Positions 1 to 9,100 of a stretch of DNA of 56,290 bases are shown here, one piece after another; the first letter of the stretch is position 1; each line of letters opens with the position of its first letter. Below the pieces are notes generated by a model, which was not told the origin of the DNA, did not search any database, and saw nothing but the letters and a program-made list of their open reading frames with translations. This DNA comes from Perkinsus marinus ATCC 50983 (lineage: Eukaryota > Perkinsozoa > Perkinsida > Perkinsidae): positions 127,916-184,205 of the forward strand of contig NW_003206281.1 in NCBI RefSeq assembly GCF_000006405.1, read 5' to 3'. Position numbers and translations under genes: made by a program.

Positions 1-2
1 AA

Positions 3-77
3 GGTCTAAATATCTTGGATGAAACAGGTGACTCAGTCGTGACAGTCACCGCCACTGTCGTCCCATGGATGACTCTG
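3..77 (+). other. Short open frame at window edge, possible 3' exon end
   Basis: The frame starting at base 3 is open for 25 codons and reads like protein (rich in V, T and A). It runs straight into GTAAGT at 78 and a pyrimidine-rich stretch ending in CAG at 106, which would make a 29-nt intron. Joined to 107 the frame stops six codons later. It could be the end of a host gene or of an older retroelement cut by the window edge. I do not recognise the peptide, and 29 nt is very short for an intron. Confidence 0.2.
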
Positions 78-217
78 GTAAGTTCCTTATATATTTTTAT
101 TCTCAGCTAGCGATACCTTCATGAGGGTACAGGGGCGTACTCTGAAGATCTGACCATCTTGGGACCCTGGACAAGAATAACCAGTGGGCCCCTAGAGGGC
201 CCATTGCTGTGAGCTCT

Positions 218-554
218 TGTGAGGTGTTGTCCCCGGTCAGGAGATATCTTGTGATAGTACACAAAGCTGATGCTATTGATCTGTCCCTCTAGCGGGAAAA
301 TTACCAAGGTTACACCCTTACTCCAAGCTCTTGCCTGTAGTCCAAGCTCGTCCCCTCGTTCCAAGCTACTCTTGACGCTTGAGCCAAAGTACCCCTTAAT
401 CCAGTAACACAAGCGAGCGTAGCGACCTCTAGCGCCCCCACGCTATTGTTCTGTAGAACTTTATACTACTAAGTTTATGGATCAAGTTTGTATTTCCACT
501 AATCCCTTATGTCGCTGAGTTCTAGAGGTCATGATTCCGCTGCTACAGCTGACA
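218..554 (+). repeat. RT-1 5' LTR, interrupted by an insertion
   Basis: It begins TGTGAGGTGTTG and ends CAGCTGACA. It matches the 197-bp right LTR except for one G/T difference and an extra 140 bp (131-bp insert plus a 9-bp duplication). The PBS starts at the next base. Confidence 0.93.
295..425. mobile_element. 131-bp insertion in the 5' LTR with 9-bp target duplication
   Basis: This piece is missing from the right LTR. It is bordered by CCTCTAGCG at 286-294 and again at 426-434, so it behaves as an insertion with a 9-bp target duplication. No terminal inverted repeats or poly-A are visible. The minus strand carries three imperfect copies of an AGCTTGGA-centred motif and the string TTTGGCTCAAG, which resembles the end of the alveolate spliced leader. 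Its class is unknown; a 9-bp duplication would suit a Mutator-type cut. Confidence 0.75.
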
Positions 555-572
555 TGGTACCCGATGCAGGAT
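555..572 (+). promoter_or_regulatory. RT-1 primer binding site
   Basis: TGGTACCCGATGCAGGAT begins directly after the terminal CA of the left LTR. The leading TGG pairs with the CCA tail of a tRNA. Which tRNA it is cannot be told by eye. Confidence 0.7.
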
Positions 573-588
573 CTACCCCTAGAACTCT

Positions 589-2118
589 ATGGGATTTTTA
601 TATTTTACTGGTTTTGTGCCGAGTGTTGTATGGGAATCTGTCGTTGATGACTCTCCCTTACGAAATGAGCTCGTTCGGTTGGCTTGTGAAGACTTCTCCT
701 TTGAGCAAGAGGAGGTCGATGGTATATTTGAGAGTGCCATTACTGCTTATGTGCCTCATCGCTCTACCGCTGATGCAGAGGCTGACCGGTTGTATAAGTA
801 TATTAATGACTGGTCTCAGTCAGAGAGTATGCCCGGGCTAAGCAATCTACAAAAGCGACTTTTTGACGATTGGTCTATTATTCGAAGTCCTTTTGTTTCT
901 GGTCTTGCTAGTCACTCTCTTGAGCCTCCATTGAGATGTTTGGTATTTGGCCTATTTGTCTCGGATATAATGGATAAGGTGCTTGCTAAGCTGATTGGAG
1001 ATGAGGAACATGAAGGTCGTGAGCCCATTCGGAGAACGTTCTCTGCAGCACTGATAACTGTGATCCTTCCCGTCGATCTGCTCCCTCCGAATGGTCGTCG
1101 GTTGCTCCGTTCTGTAAAACGTCAGATGACGAAGGACCTTCATGAATCTGGTTGGTCACCAGTAGGTGTCTATTGGCGTGATTTTGGTCTAGCTATTAAT
1201 GAAGGGTATGGAGATGATGACGTTCTCTTAGAGACTCCCCAACCTACTAGAGTTAAGGAGGTTGTGGCATCTAACTCTATTCATAAGCTGGTTGATCAAG
1301 AAGTCCCTGTTCGGGCTTTGAAGTTTACTGAAGATGTTGTGGATGAGGTGCCTCGTCCAGCAGTTATGCAGCAGATAGAGGGCGGCCCGAGGTCACCTTG
1401 TTTGGATCACATGTTGCATCCGACATCCAGTAAAGCTCCAGTTCGCGATCGTCATAAGTCTAAGTATTATCAGCCGGCTGCTGGGGGTCGTACTGACGAT
1501 ATTCGTGATGCCCGAGCTATCCAGGAACCTGTAAGAGAGGGTGTTGTTTCCCCAAGCGATAGACATAAGGCCATCACTGCTGCTAAAGGTTTATCTCAGA
1601 TAACTCCTCCCTATAAAGGACAATCTGACTCGAGACGGTTTTCTTGGTTGAAGGCAACCATTCGTAAAGCGCTGCGAGCGGCGACTGCTGATGTTCCTAC
1701 CCATTGGTATAACTTACGGCGCAGTATTGACATCAACCTCTTCAACCAGATACCCTTACCGCGTTTTGATCCCTCTGATTTGAGCTCTTTCTGTCGGGCA
1801 ATCAATTCTGTTTGGGAGTATATGGATACAATTTGTGAGGGCAAGTATGCGCTTCAGCAACTTTTAGATGAGAAGCCTGACCTCAAGCAACGTGAAGATG
1901 AACATGTTTCTTCTTTTGTGGCAAGATGTGCTCAGTGGTTGCATGAGGCTGAAATCTGCAATCATTTGGTATATACGTATGAGATCCGAATGATAGTGAG
2001 TCGAGGCCTTCGCAACACATATCTATCTATATGGAGTGCTGATCTGGGTGAAGATCTATCTTTCATTGAGTTCTGTTGTGAGCAAACTGAGCACTTGATT
2101 TTAGGGCGTACGCGGTAG
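589..2118 (+). CDS. gag: RT-1 Gag (capsid-like) protein
   Basis: Open frame of 509 aa starting at the first good ATG, 17 bases past the PBS, and ending TAG. This is the expected place for Gag, the structural protein that forms the cytoplasmic particle and packages element RNA. The C-terminal third (about residues 370-500) has the look of retrotransposon Gag: LPRFDPSD, a helix-rich stretch with repeated Trp, and a cysteine pair near the end. No zinc knuckle lies in this frame; three occur in the next open frame after a 234-bp gap with stops. Gag and the knuckle-protease frame are both in frame 1, so they may once have been continuous. Function is assigned by position and composition. Confidence 0.7.
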   Translation: MGFLYFTGFVPSVVWESVVDDSPLRNELVRLACEDFSFEQEEVDGIFESAITAYVPHRSTADAEADRLYKYINDWSQSESMPGLSNLQKRLFDDWSIIRSPFVSGLASHSLEPPLRCLVFGLFVSDIMDKVLAKLIGDEEHEGREPIRRTFSAALITVILPVDLLPPNGRRLLRSVKRQMTKDLHESGWSPVGVYWRDFGLAINEGYGDDDVLLETPQPTRVKEVVASNSIHKLVDQEVPVRALKFTEDVVDEVPRPAVMQQIEGGPRSPCLDHMLHPTSSKAPVRDRHKSKYYQPAAGGRTDDIRDARAIQEPVREGVVSPSDRHKAITAAKGLSQITPPYKGQSDSRRFSWLKATIRKALRAATADVPTHWYNLRRSIDINLFNQIPLPRFDPSDLSSFCRAINSVWEYMDTICEGKYALQQLLDEKPDLKQREDEHVSSFVARCAQWLHEAEICNHLVYTYEIRMIVSRGLRNTYLSIWSADLGEDLSFIEFCCEQTEHLILGRTR

Positions 2119-2352
2119 TGTTTGCTCTGTGTGATCGTAGACATTCAAGCTAAGTAAGCTAGAGCTTGTATGTGAAGTGTAGATAAGATTAAGAGTTCTT
2201 TTATTGGTTTGTGGTCCTTACTGGTTGGACCATCCTTACGTGAAGTTACTTCACTGAAGTACTATCGTTGCAACCCAAGGCTTGGTGGGTTGATTATTAT
2301 CTATCCATTAGTATTAATTGGTATTATCGACTGGTTGTGTTAATTTAGTGGG

Positions 2353-3144
2353 ATGAGTGTATCTTCTCGTGACATTGAGAACATTGACGTGGAGGCCCAG
2401 AACGGCTCCCAACAGTTCTGTTCCGCCATTGTGCAGAAGGCGGCATCGCTTCGTGCGCTGGGTTTGGCTGATGACTATAAGGGTGGTAAGGCCAAGCTGT
2501 TAGCTGCATCTTCCCCTTCTGATCAAAAGTCAAGTCGGCAAGGTCAAGTACAGAAGAAGCGGTTCTCTGGACCCTCTTGGGTTTTTAACATTGGCTCATG
2601 TCAGAGGTGTCGTGAAAGAGGTCATTTTGCGAGAGAATGCCCAAAGCCTGAGCCAAGCAAGGTACGAGAGCGATGTGAACGTTGTGGTGCCCTATCTCAT
2701 GGTAAAGATGACTGTAAGTTCAAGCTGAAGGCTCCGTGTAAACGTTGTGGCGAAGAAGGTCATTCTGAGTTTATTTGCCCTGCTCGTGTTTGTCGCCAAC
2801 AAAAAGTTGTTGGTACTGAGGGTACTGCTCTCGTAATGAGGTTGAGTCAGGATTACCAACATCAGCGAATACCTCTGCAATCTGACCGTTTAAATCGGTG
2901 TTCTACCCCTGCCGAAATCGCTAATCAGATTGATAATATGAGTCAACTTCCCCCTAGTTGCGGTATCCCAGCCTTCTTTGTCGATCTGTATCTTTATGGG
3001 CCTCAAGAAGGCTTCAAAGTGAGGGCATTAGTGGATGTTGGTGCTGATGTCGACATTATTAATCATTCGCTGGCTCTACGATTGGACGGCTTGCCTCTCC
3101 ACCGGCCAGGGCATGATGCCGCATCAATGCGCGAATATCGTTAG
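2353..3144 (+). pseudogene. RT-1 nucleocapsid zinc knuckles and start of protease
   Basis: The frame has three consecutive CCHC knuckles (C-x2-C-x4-H-x4-C): CQRCRERGHFAREC, CERCGALSHGKDDC and CKRCGEEGHSEFIC. These bind element RNA in the nucleocapsid. They are followed by a retropepsin-like segment, VRALVDVGADVDIINHSLAL. The active-site triplet is DVG where working enzymes have DTG or DSG, so activity is doubtful. The frame ends at 3144, but the protease-like sequence (SLGNGTEALAL) continues in another frame from about 3130, showing a frameshift within the domain. Confidence 0.75.
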
Positions 3145-3812
3145 GCAATGGCACTGAGGCTTTGGCTCTTATGTATGGAAGAACGGTGGCCACAACGCCG
3201 ACAAGCACTTTCGAGGTGGCCTATTGGTCCATAGCTGATTTGCCTTATGAATATGTCTTGGGGCGAGAATCAGTTTCTCATTTGAACCCTGATGATTTGG
3301 TGCCTACCTCTTCTGGTGATTGTGATGCTGCCTGGGACTCCTTCCTTCGTCTGGCTTGTTCACAATGCGAATCAGCAAGGTCTTGTCGTCAAAAAATGTC
3401 TTCAACTCTTGATGACGTTGGTGATATAAGTTCTGATTCTGGTGATCATCTTGATGTTGAAGCCCATGTTTCTATAGATCCTGTTGAGAAGGTTGAATCA
3501 GTTCTAGTCAAGGAACTATTGAAACCACCACGATGGGCATCGCTTGATGAAGGTTGGGAGATTGAGGAGGTCGTTGCTTATGAAGAAGAAGCTGCGATAT
3601 ACTATGTCCGGTCAAATATTGGAAAGAGGTTCTATGTTTATGATGTTTCTCCTTCTTATGTTGAAAGGGTATCAAGGGCATCGTTTAAACGAGAAATTCG
3701 TTCTCATACCAAGTTTACACGAGCACCTGCTGAGATACGGGTAGCAGCAGCTGATAGTATCAGCCTGATACCTTGCGTGAGATGGTTATTGCTGGTAAGT
3801 TGGAGCCTATAA
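3129..3812 (+). pseudogene. RT-1 protease tail and protease-RT linker, shifted frame
   Basis: Continuation of the Pol polyprotein in frame 0. The first residues finish the retropepsin fold (SLGNGTEALALMYGR, then YVLGRESVSHLNP). An acidic linker follows and leads toward RT. Around 3750-3770 the sensible reading moves to frame 2, where REMVIAGKLEPI begins the RT fingers. It is not a separate gene; the apparent start at 3162 is a TTG, not an ATG. Confidence 0.65.
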
Positions 3813-4236
3813 TGTCTGATGATAAATTTGGTACTTATTGTAATGGTCTACCACCTGGACTCGTTGCTTGCTCTAATACTTACCCGGTTGGTGGAAATGA
3901 TTCAGGACGACGTGTTCGACCAATCTTTCCATACTTGGTGCTGAATAAGACGGATGTGAAGGCCTTTAAGTTCCACCAGCAAGAATTGGTGCAGATTCTT
4001 ACCAAATCCCGTTATTATGCGGTGTGTACTTGGACCAATATTGCTGATGCCTTCATGTCTATTAGGTGTTCACCTCGCGCGCGTAGTTGTTTGGGTTTAT
4101 ATTGCCCGGAAATAGAAACCTGTAAGGGAAAAGTGAGTTATGAGTCACCGCCTCAGGCTATTAAAGCTGGTTTCGTTTTACTCGTACTCCGTATGGCTAC
4201 TCGCCGTCCCCTTGGGTTTTAGAGCAATGTGCTTAG
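3773..4236 (+). pseudogene. RT-1 reverse transcriptase, N-terminal half
   Basis: RT fingers and palm, split over two frames. Frame 2 reads VRPIFPYLVLNKTD and then the motif A region TNIADAFMSI. The first catalytic aspartate (D in the usual DIxxAF) is asparagine here, so this copy should be unable to polymerise. Near 4170 the frame changes to frame 1, giving motif B as RFTRTPYGYSPSPWVLEQ, and then hits TAG at 4234-4236. The same frame reopens right after the stop and carries motif C (YMDD) in the next feature. Confidence 0.75.
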
Positions 4237-4317
4237 CATGCTCTACGGAGAGGCTCAGTTGAATTCAAGCTGCCAAGTACCGTTAGCTACCAGCCAACTA
4301 TTCCCGTCAACGATTTT

Positions 4318-7239
4318 ATGGACGAGCCGACCACTGAGATGGTTTCTTGTGAGAGGCCGCAAGGTGCTAGCCCGGAGCTGCTGAACTATATGGATGACTG
4401 TCTGGCCATGTTTGGTTTAACCGTAATTCTATTGCCTAGTGTGCTTGGTGAGCTGTGTTCGGCTATGGTTGAGTATGTGAGGTTGATTCTGCTGGATGCT
4501 GACTTGCATTTGAAGGATCCCAAGACCATTACCTTTGAGAATAAAAATTTTACGGTTAATGGTGTTTATTATCACTCTCCGTATGTTATTGGTTGGCCAC
4601 CTGAACGTCTTCGTGCTGTGAAGGATGTGATTTTATCGGCACCGGTGTCCTATCGTCAGGCCTTGGAGTTTCTTGGTATTCTTCATGTTGTGGCATGTTG
4701 GCTACTCCCACCATGGATTATACTTCGCAAAAACTGTTTGCAGAGCTTGTTACAACAGAGACTGCATGAAGATAATGCGGAGTGGGATGATGCTATTGAC
4801 GACGATTGCTATCCCCTATTGGATGAGTTCATGAGTTCACTCCAATTACCGCAGTTGGCGCAATATAATGTGTTTCGTCGAATTATTTGTTGGGCTCCAC
4901 TGCACATCTATTGTGATGCTTCTTCGTATGCATATGGTTATGTGGTTGGGCAATATTATGAGGAGATTTCGGCTAATCTGAATGAGCGGCAAAAGGAAAA
5001 ATTGAGTGCTGAATTGGCTACTATTCATGGTGATCTTGCCCCGCGTCAAGATGATACAGGGCGATTATTCATTCCACTATGGTTTCGCCAAGCCCTGTTT
5101 TCCCGTGTTGGCCAGCTCACTGCTCATATCAACACCAAAGAAGTCTTGGCTGCGACTTCTGCTATTGTTGGTGTGATATGGACTGTTGGTAACGTACATC
5201 AAGCTCGCTTGGAGATCTACACCGACAAAGCCACTTGTCTGAAGGTTTTGCGTATGTGGAAACCAGCTCCACCAGGTGATAGTGTTGTTGATGTTGCGCA
5301 GTCTATCATGCAAGAAAGGCTTCTTCAAGCAGTATCTTCATGTGTGCCCGAGCAACATTTGCGAGCTCTCCGGGTTCATTTCGTCCCCGGGACCAGTAAC
5401 CCCGCGGATAGCTTAACCCGTGACGCATTCTCAGAAAAAATTATCATGTTGATGCCTCCAAAAAAGTCTATTCGTCAACATCAACAACAACAAGTTCGTC
5501 AGATGTTAGTCCCAAGTTTTTTAAAGCTCTCATCAAGCCCACCTCAACCTCCTGATGTTTTGACTGCTCATCCCGGTATTCTGGGGAGAAGCTTGATTGC
5601 TGCTCGGTTGTCAAGCCTATGGAAGCTGGCCCGTATCTTACGTGCTTGGCACTTAGCTTCTCGAAAGAAGGGTGAAGAAGATGTGAGGCTCTCGGATGTC
5701 AATATTCGTCTAGGATTCCAGCAGTGGTTATGTGAGAAGCAAGGTCCTCTGCAGATCGACCAAAATGATAACCGCTTCTTGAAGATTGGTCTTTTATGGT
5801 ATCAGATTACATTATTCTCACCAGCTGGAGATCTCATCCCGCAACTAGTATTCCCTAGTTTAAAAGATGAAGAGGGTATCCTAGCCAATTTGGTATGGTA
5901 CCTCCACCACTCTACAGCCCATGCCTGCCCTGCCATAGTGTTGGGCCTGCTTAGGAACTACTGTGTTTGGCAAATACAACGGCGCTTCGTCCAAGACCTT
6001 TTGCGTAGCTGCGATTATTGTCAACGGGTTGCAAGAGATAGGATTCGTGATTACTGTGGTGTCCGGCAAATCCACACTATCCCGTGGTATCGAGTTGGTT
6101 TGGATGTATACGGCCCCGTTTATAAGGCAGCTCGTTATGATAAGCAAGGCAGAGCGCCCTATAACTACGTTTTGAGCTATACTTGTTATTATACCAATAA
6201 GACTATTCTCCGCCCTCTACATCATTGTTCGGGGAGTGAGATTGCTATGGTGCATAAACAGGTGGTTGCTGACTTTGGTCGCATGCCTTATCTCTCGGTC
6301 GACTGCGGTTCGGAGTTTATGAACCAAGATTTCCTCAGTGTGACTGTTGAAGAAGGTATTGAAGTCCGTTATGATTCTCCTAATTCTCCATGGAGCCGTG
6401 CCCCAGTTGAAAGAAGGCACTCTGTGATATCCAAGTTATTGAGGGTCTTGGCAATATCGGGTCGATCTAGTGAGTGGCATCACCACCTTGATGAGGCTAC
6501 CATGGCTATCAACAGCTCCTCGCTACTACGTGGAGAGCCGCTGCTTACTCCTGACATGCTCTTTTTTTCATATCGTCCCTGTTCGTCTCTTTCTTTATGG
6601 TTTTCTCCATTTAATGATGGTGCTAAATCTACCAACCTACAAGAGCAGTTGAAGTTACGGCTCATTTATGATGCACAATGGATGAAGAACCGAGAAACTG
6701 ACCGGCTTGAGGTTGATAAGAGAGGGCATGTGCCGAGGCTGCGCTCCGAAGTTGGTGACGAAGTCCTGGTTTGGGTTGATTCTACCGGTGACAAATTCAA
6801 GTATTCGTGGCGTGGACCCTACACTGTAATGGACTATACTGATAAAGGTCAAGTTGTCCTTGAAGGATTGAAGCGTCCTCAAGCTATATCTAATGTGAAG
6901 GTTTATTACAGAAACACTACTATTGATGGCAGCTTGACTAATCATATGGGTGATGCCCCCTCTAAGGAGCTTCGTAGACTCGATGGTGTTACTCAGAACG
7001 ATTTTTTGATGAATAATGGTTCGTTGTATCAGGTTGTTTCAGTCAACTATAATGAAGCTATCATAAAAGCGGTAAAAGTGACTATTGAAGATTCAGTTTT
7101 AATTTATAGTGATGAAGTCTGTGAATTTGATATTATATGTAATGATACTCTTCTAGTCCCAGGAATTAGAGTGACTAATGGGGCTGTGAGTCTTTCGAGG
7201 ATGGCTCGACGGATGTTGAATGATTCCGTATTGCACTAG
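4318..7239 (+). CDS. pol: RT-1 Pol: RT C-terminus, RNase H, integrase
   Basis: 973-aa frame; the open reading actually begins just after the TAG at 4236. RT motif C is YMDD near residue 24. RNase H residues follow: CDASSYAYG (about 199), NTKEVLAATS, IYTDKATCL and NPADSLTR. Integrase starts with an H-H-C-C zinc site (HHSTAH ... CDYCQ, about 530-570). The core has acidic residues in GLDVYGPVY (about 596), SVDCGSEF (about 661) and APVERRHS (about 698), a complete DDE set. A GPY-like C-terminal fold (WRGPYTVMDY) comes next. RNase H and integrase therefore look intact, although the upstream RT is broken. Confidence 0.85.
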   Translation: MDEPTTEMVSCERPQGASPELLNYMDDCLAMFGLTVILLPSVLGELCSAMVEYVRLILLDADLHLKDPKTITFENKNFTVNGVYYHSPYVIGWPPERLRAVKDVILSAPVSYRQALEFLGILHVVACWLLPPWIILRKNCLQSLLQQRLHEDNAEWDDAIDDDCYPLLDEFMSSLQLPQLAQYNVFRRIICWAPLHIYCDASSYAYGYVVGQYYEEISANLNERQKEKLSAELATIHGDLAPRQDDTGRLFIPLWFRQALFSRVGQLTAHINTKEVLAATSAIVGVIWTVGNVHQARLEIYTDKATCLKVLRMWKPAPPGDSVVDVAQSIMQERLLQAVSSCVPEQHLRALRVHFVPGTSNPADSLTRDAFSEKIIMLMPPKKSIRQHQQQQVRQMLVPSFLKLSSSPPQPPDVLTAHPGILGRSLIAARLSSLWKLARILRAWHLASRKKGEEDVRLSDVNIRLGFQQWLCEKQGPLQIDQNDNRFLKIGLLWYQITLFSPAGDLIPQLVFPSLKDEEGILANLVWYLHHSTAHACPAIVLGLLRNYCVWQIQRRFVQDLLRSCDYCQRVARDRIRDYCGVRQIHTIPWYRVGLDVYGPVYKAARYDKQGRAPYNYVLSYTCYYTNKTILRPLHHCSGSEIAMVHKQVVADFGRMPYLSVDCGSEFMNQDFLSVTVEEGIEVRYDSPNSPWSRAPVERRHSVISKLLRVLAISGRSSEWHHHLDEATMAINSSSLLRGEPLLTPDMLFFSYRPCSSLSLWFSPFNDGAKSTNLQEQLKLRLIYDAQWMKNRETDRLEVDKRGHVPRLRSEVGDEVLVWVDSTGDKFKYSWRGPYTVMDYTDKGQVVLEGLKRPQAISNVKVYYRNTTIDGSLTNHMGDAPSKELRRLDGVTQNDFLMNNGSLYQVVSVNYNEAIIKAVKVTIEDSVLIYSDEVCEFDIICNDTLLVPGIRVTNGAVSLSRMARRMLNDSVLH

Positions 7240-7288
7240 TGCAACTTGGTTTACTTTCATTCTCTTACAGAGCTTGAAGAGGGGGGCA

Positions 7289-7485
7289 TGTGAGGTGTTG
7301 TCCCCGTTCAGGAGATATCTTGTGATAGTACACAAAGCTGATGCTATTGATCTGTCCCTCTAGCGCCCCCACGCTATTGTTCTGTAGAACTTTATACTAC
7401 TAAGTTTATGGATCAAGTTTGTATTTCCACTAATCCCTTATGTCGCTGAGTTCTAGAGGTCATGATTCCGCTGCTACAGCTGACA
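7289..7485 (+). repeat. RT-1 3' LTR
   Basis: 197 bp, TG...CA, preceded by the polypurine tract at 7276-7288 (GAAGAGGGGGGCA) and followed by the CTCT target duplication. It is uninterrupted and is the reference for spotting the insertion in the left LTR. Confidence 0.95.
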
Positions 7486-8339
7486 CTCTGTGAATCACAT
7501 CCTCCACTGAAGGATTTGGATAGGACCACTCCTGTTCTTGGTCACCCCATAGAGGGACAAGACGGTGTTACCAATCTTTCTGGGTTCCATGCCAAGCACA
7601 TCCGATCTCGTAAATCGGGTGTGCTTGGCATGGGCCCCATGCCATGGGGTCCCCAAGCCCTTCCGGGCCCCCTGTTCGGCCAACCAAAATCATTAGACTA
7701 CTCTTACTGAGGGTGCCTGGAGATGCCTGGGTGGTATTGATCACGGCCCTGATGGGGATCAACTGGGAGATCCTTGGACCTCTCTGGCTAGAGAAAGGTA
7801 CCACATTCCCCAAGTTCTAGTCTCGCTTTGAGAGCTTGCCCCGTGAGCTGGCAAGATCATGCAATGATCTCCGAACAAGAATTAAGCTGTCATATGCTGT
7901 CGCTGTACTCTTCACCGTCCGCCTGCTGTACTACAACCGGTACTGGAATTGTGTAACATCGCCGTCGATCACTCTAGCACTCCATCCCATCCTGATCTGC
8001 ATGATATGGATATCTCACCCGAGGACCTACTTCAAAACTCAATCAATGCGGCCCAAAGCTGAAGAGTCTACCTCGGTTGCTGCTCCTTCCAACGACTCGT
8101 TGGAAGATTACTGTCGTGGCAAAGGTCTCCTGAGGAAGTCTGAGGAAGTCCCGATGAAGACTTTCTCATTGACAACGAGAAAGATCTTTGCCGAAACAGT
8201 GACCGCAACCCTGAGCTCACTTGGGGATTGCTACCTTCGTCTGGCGACGTTTCTCACGGACGGTTGAACCGTCACGGTTCAAGCTTCACGTTCCGTGGAA
8301 GAGTTCTGAGTGACCTACGTCCTCAACTAAGGATCAAAA
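7486..8339. other. RT-1 right flank, no gene recognised
   Basis: The stretch holds two hairpins in a row (7589-7631 and 7623-7658) and a plus-strand frame at 7836-8267 with no recognisable domain. The frame is probably decayed retroelement sequence belonging to the older pol relic that becomes visible from about 8340. Confidence 0.4.
7589..7631. repeat. 18-bp-arm hairpin
   Basis: Arm ATGCCAAGCACATCCGAT (7589-7606), 7-nt loop, arm 7614-7631, with one mismatch. The second arm overlaps another imperfect palindrome (7623-7658, GCTTGG...CCAAGC around GGCCCCATGCCATGGGG), so three pairing partners compete here. Confidence 0.85.
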
Positions 8340-8854
8340 CCTTCGTCGAGCCATGAAAGCTGGATCAGGAGCGTGCATCAGAGGTAACGATGCTCGTTTA
8401 TCCGCTAAGCAAAGAGCTATCGACTGAAGCCGGTCCCTTGTACGTATTGAGGAGCGTTACTGGTGTTTACGGACCTCATGGTTCATACCTAAAAAAGAGC
8501 TGTATAGTCTATGGCGGTCAGTTCACCTATGTGGAGATGTTCTAAAGTATGTTGATAACGTCGGAATACCAATATCCTCTATCGACTCGGCAATTACTCT
8601 ATGGCGTTTGAAGCGTCCAAAGTTGGATGTCATCCAATGGATAATGATCTATGGCGCGTGAAGAAAAAATGCGTTAAGGATACAAGATAAGTCTGCTCGA
8701 AGTTATTCGGCGAAGGTTTAGGAGGTAAGGTGGTGCATATGAGGTCTGCCAACAATCTGGCAGATGCGGCTACCCGGATGAAGATCGATTCTACTACTGT
8801 GGTCTTGGCTGAAGTAGCACGTAAATGGGCGTTAAGGCCATCGTTCGTTATCTT
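8340..8854 (+). pseudogene. Older retroelement pol relic, RNase H part
   Basis: Plus-strand fragments read as the end of an LTR-element RNase H: DSAITLWRLKRPK near 8586, then GKVVHMRSANNLADAATR from about 8725, matching the HxRS-NLAD-TR ending of BEL-like RNase H. The frame continues to 8854, where RT-2 has inserted. It resumes after RT-2 at 14760 in the same frame. Stops and frame changes show it is dead. No start, LTR or gag for this element could be identified to the left. Confidence 0.65.
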
Positions 8855-9058
8855 TGTGCCGATGTATGCAACTCAATACGGCCTTGTTACAGATAGCAAG
8901 ACTTGATTATACACCAATAACTTATGAGTAACGAATGGGATGGTATAGCTTAGCTAATATCTTAGCTGATACAAACGGGGACAACGGAGACACAGATGTG
9001 CATACCGCAACAGTCTCAACTGACAACAGTTAACGTAATATGTTCCCATATCAGCACA
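8855..9058 (-). repeat. RT-2 LTR (3' LTR of the minus-strand element)
   Basis: On the plus strand it begins TGTGCCGATG and ends ATCAGCACA. I see no difference from 14552-14755. It interrupts the older pol frame at 8854. Confidence 0.96.
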
Positions 9059-9100
9059 CTCCCCCAAGTTGCCAGTAAATGGCAACTTGTATACTAACAG

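Larger units (their letters stand above)
218..7485 (+). mobile_element. LTR retrotransposon RT-1, complete structure, broken pol
   Basis: Two direct LTRs (218-554 and 7289-7485) start with TG and end with CA and are flanked by a 4-bp target duplication, CTCT (214-217 and 7486-7489). A TGG-starting primer site follows the left LTR at 555, and a G-rich polypurine tract (7276-7288) precedes the right one. Inside are gag, three CCHC knuckles, a retropepsin remnant, reverse transcriptase, RNase H and integrase, in the order shared by Ty3/gypsy and BEL/Pao elements. I could not decide between those two clades. Apart from the extra insertion in the left LTR, I see one difference over the 197 bp of LTR. 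Pol has three frame changes and one in-frame stop. Confidence 0.93.

Noticed and set aside
509-841. 110-aa frame overlapping the start of RT-1 gag
   Set aside because: It begins inside the LTR, crosses the PBS and overlaps gag in another frame.
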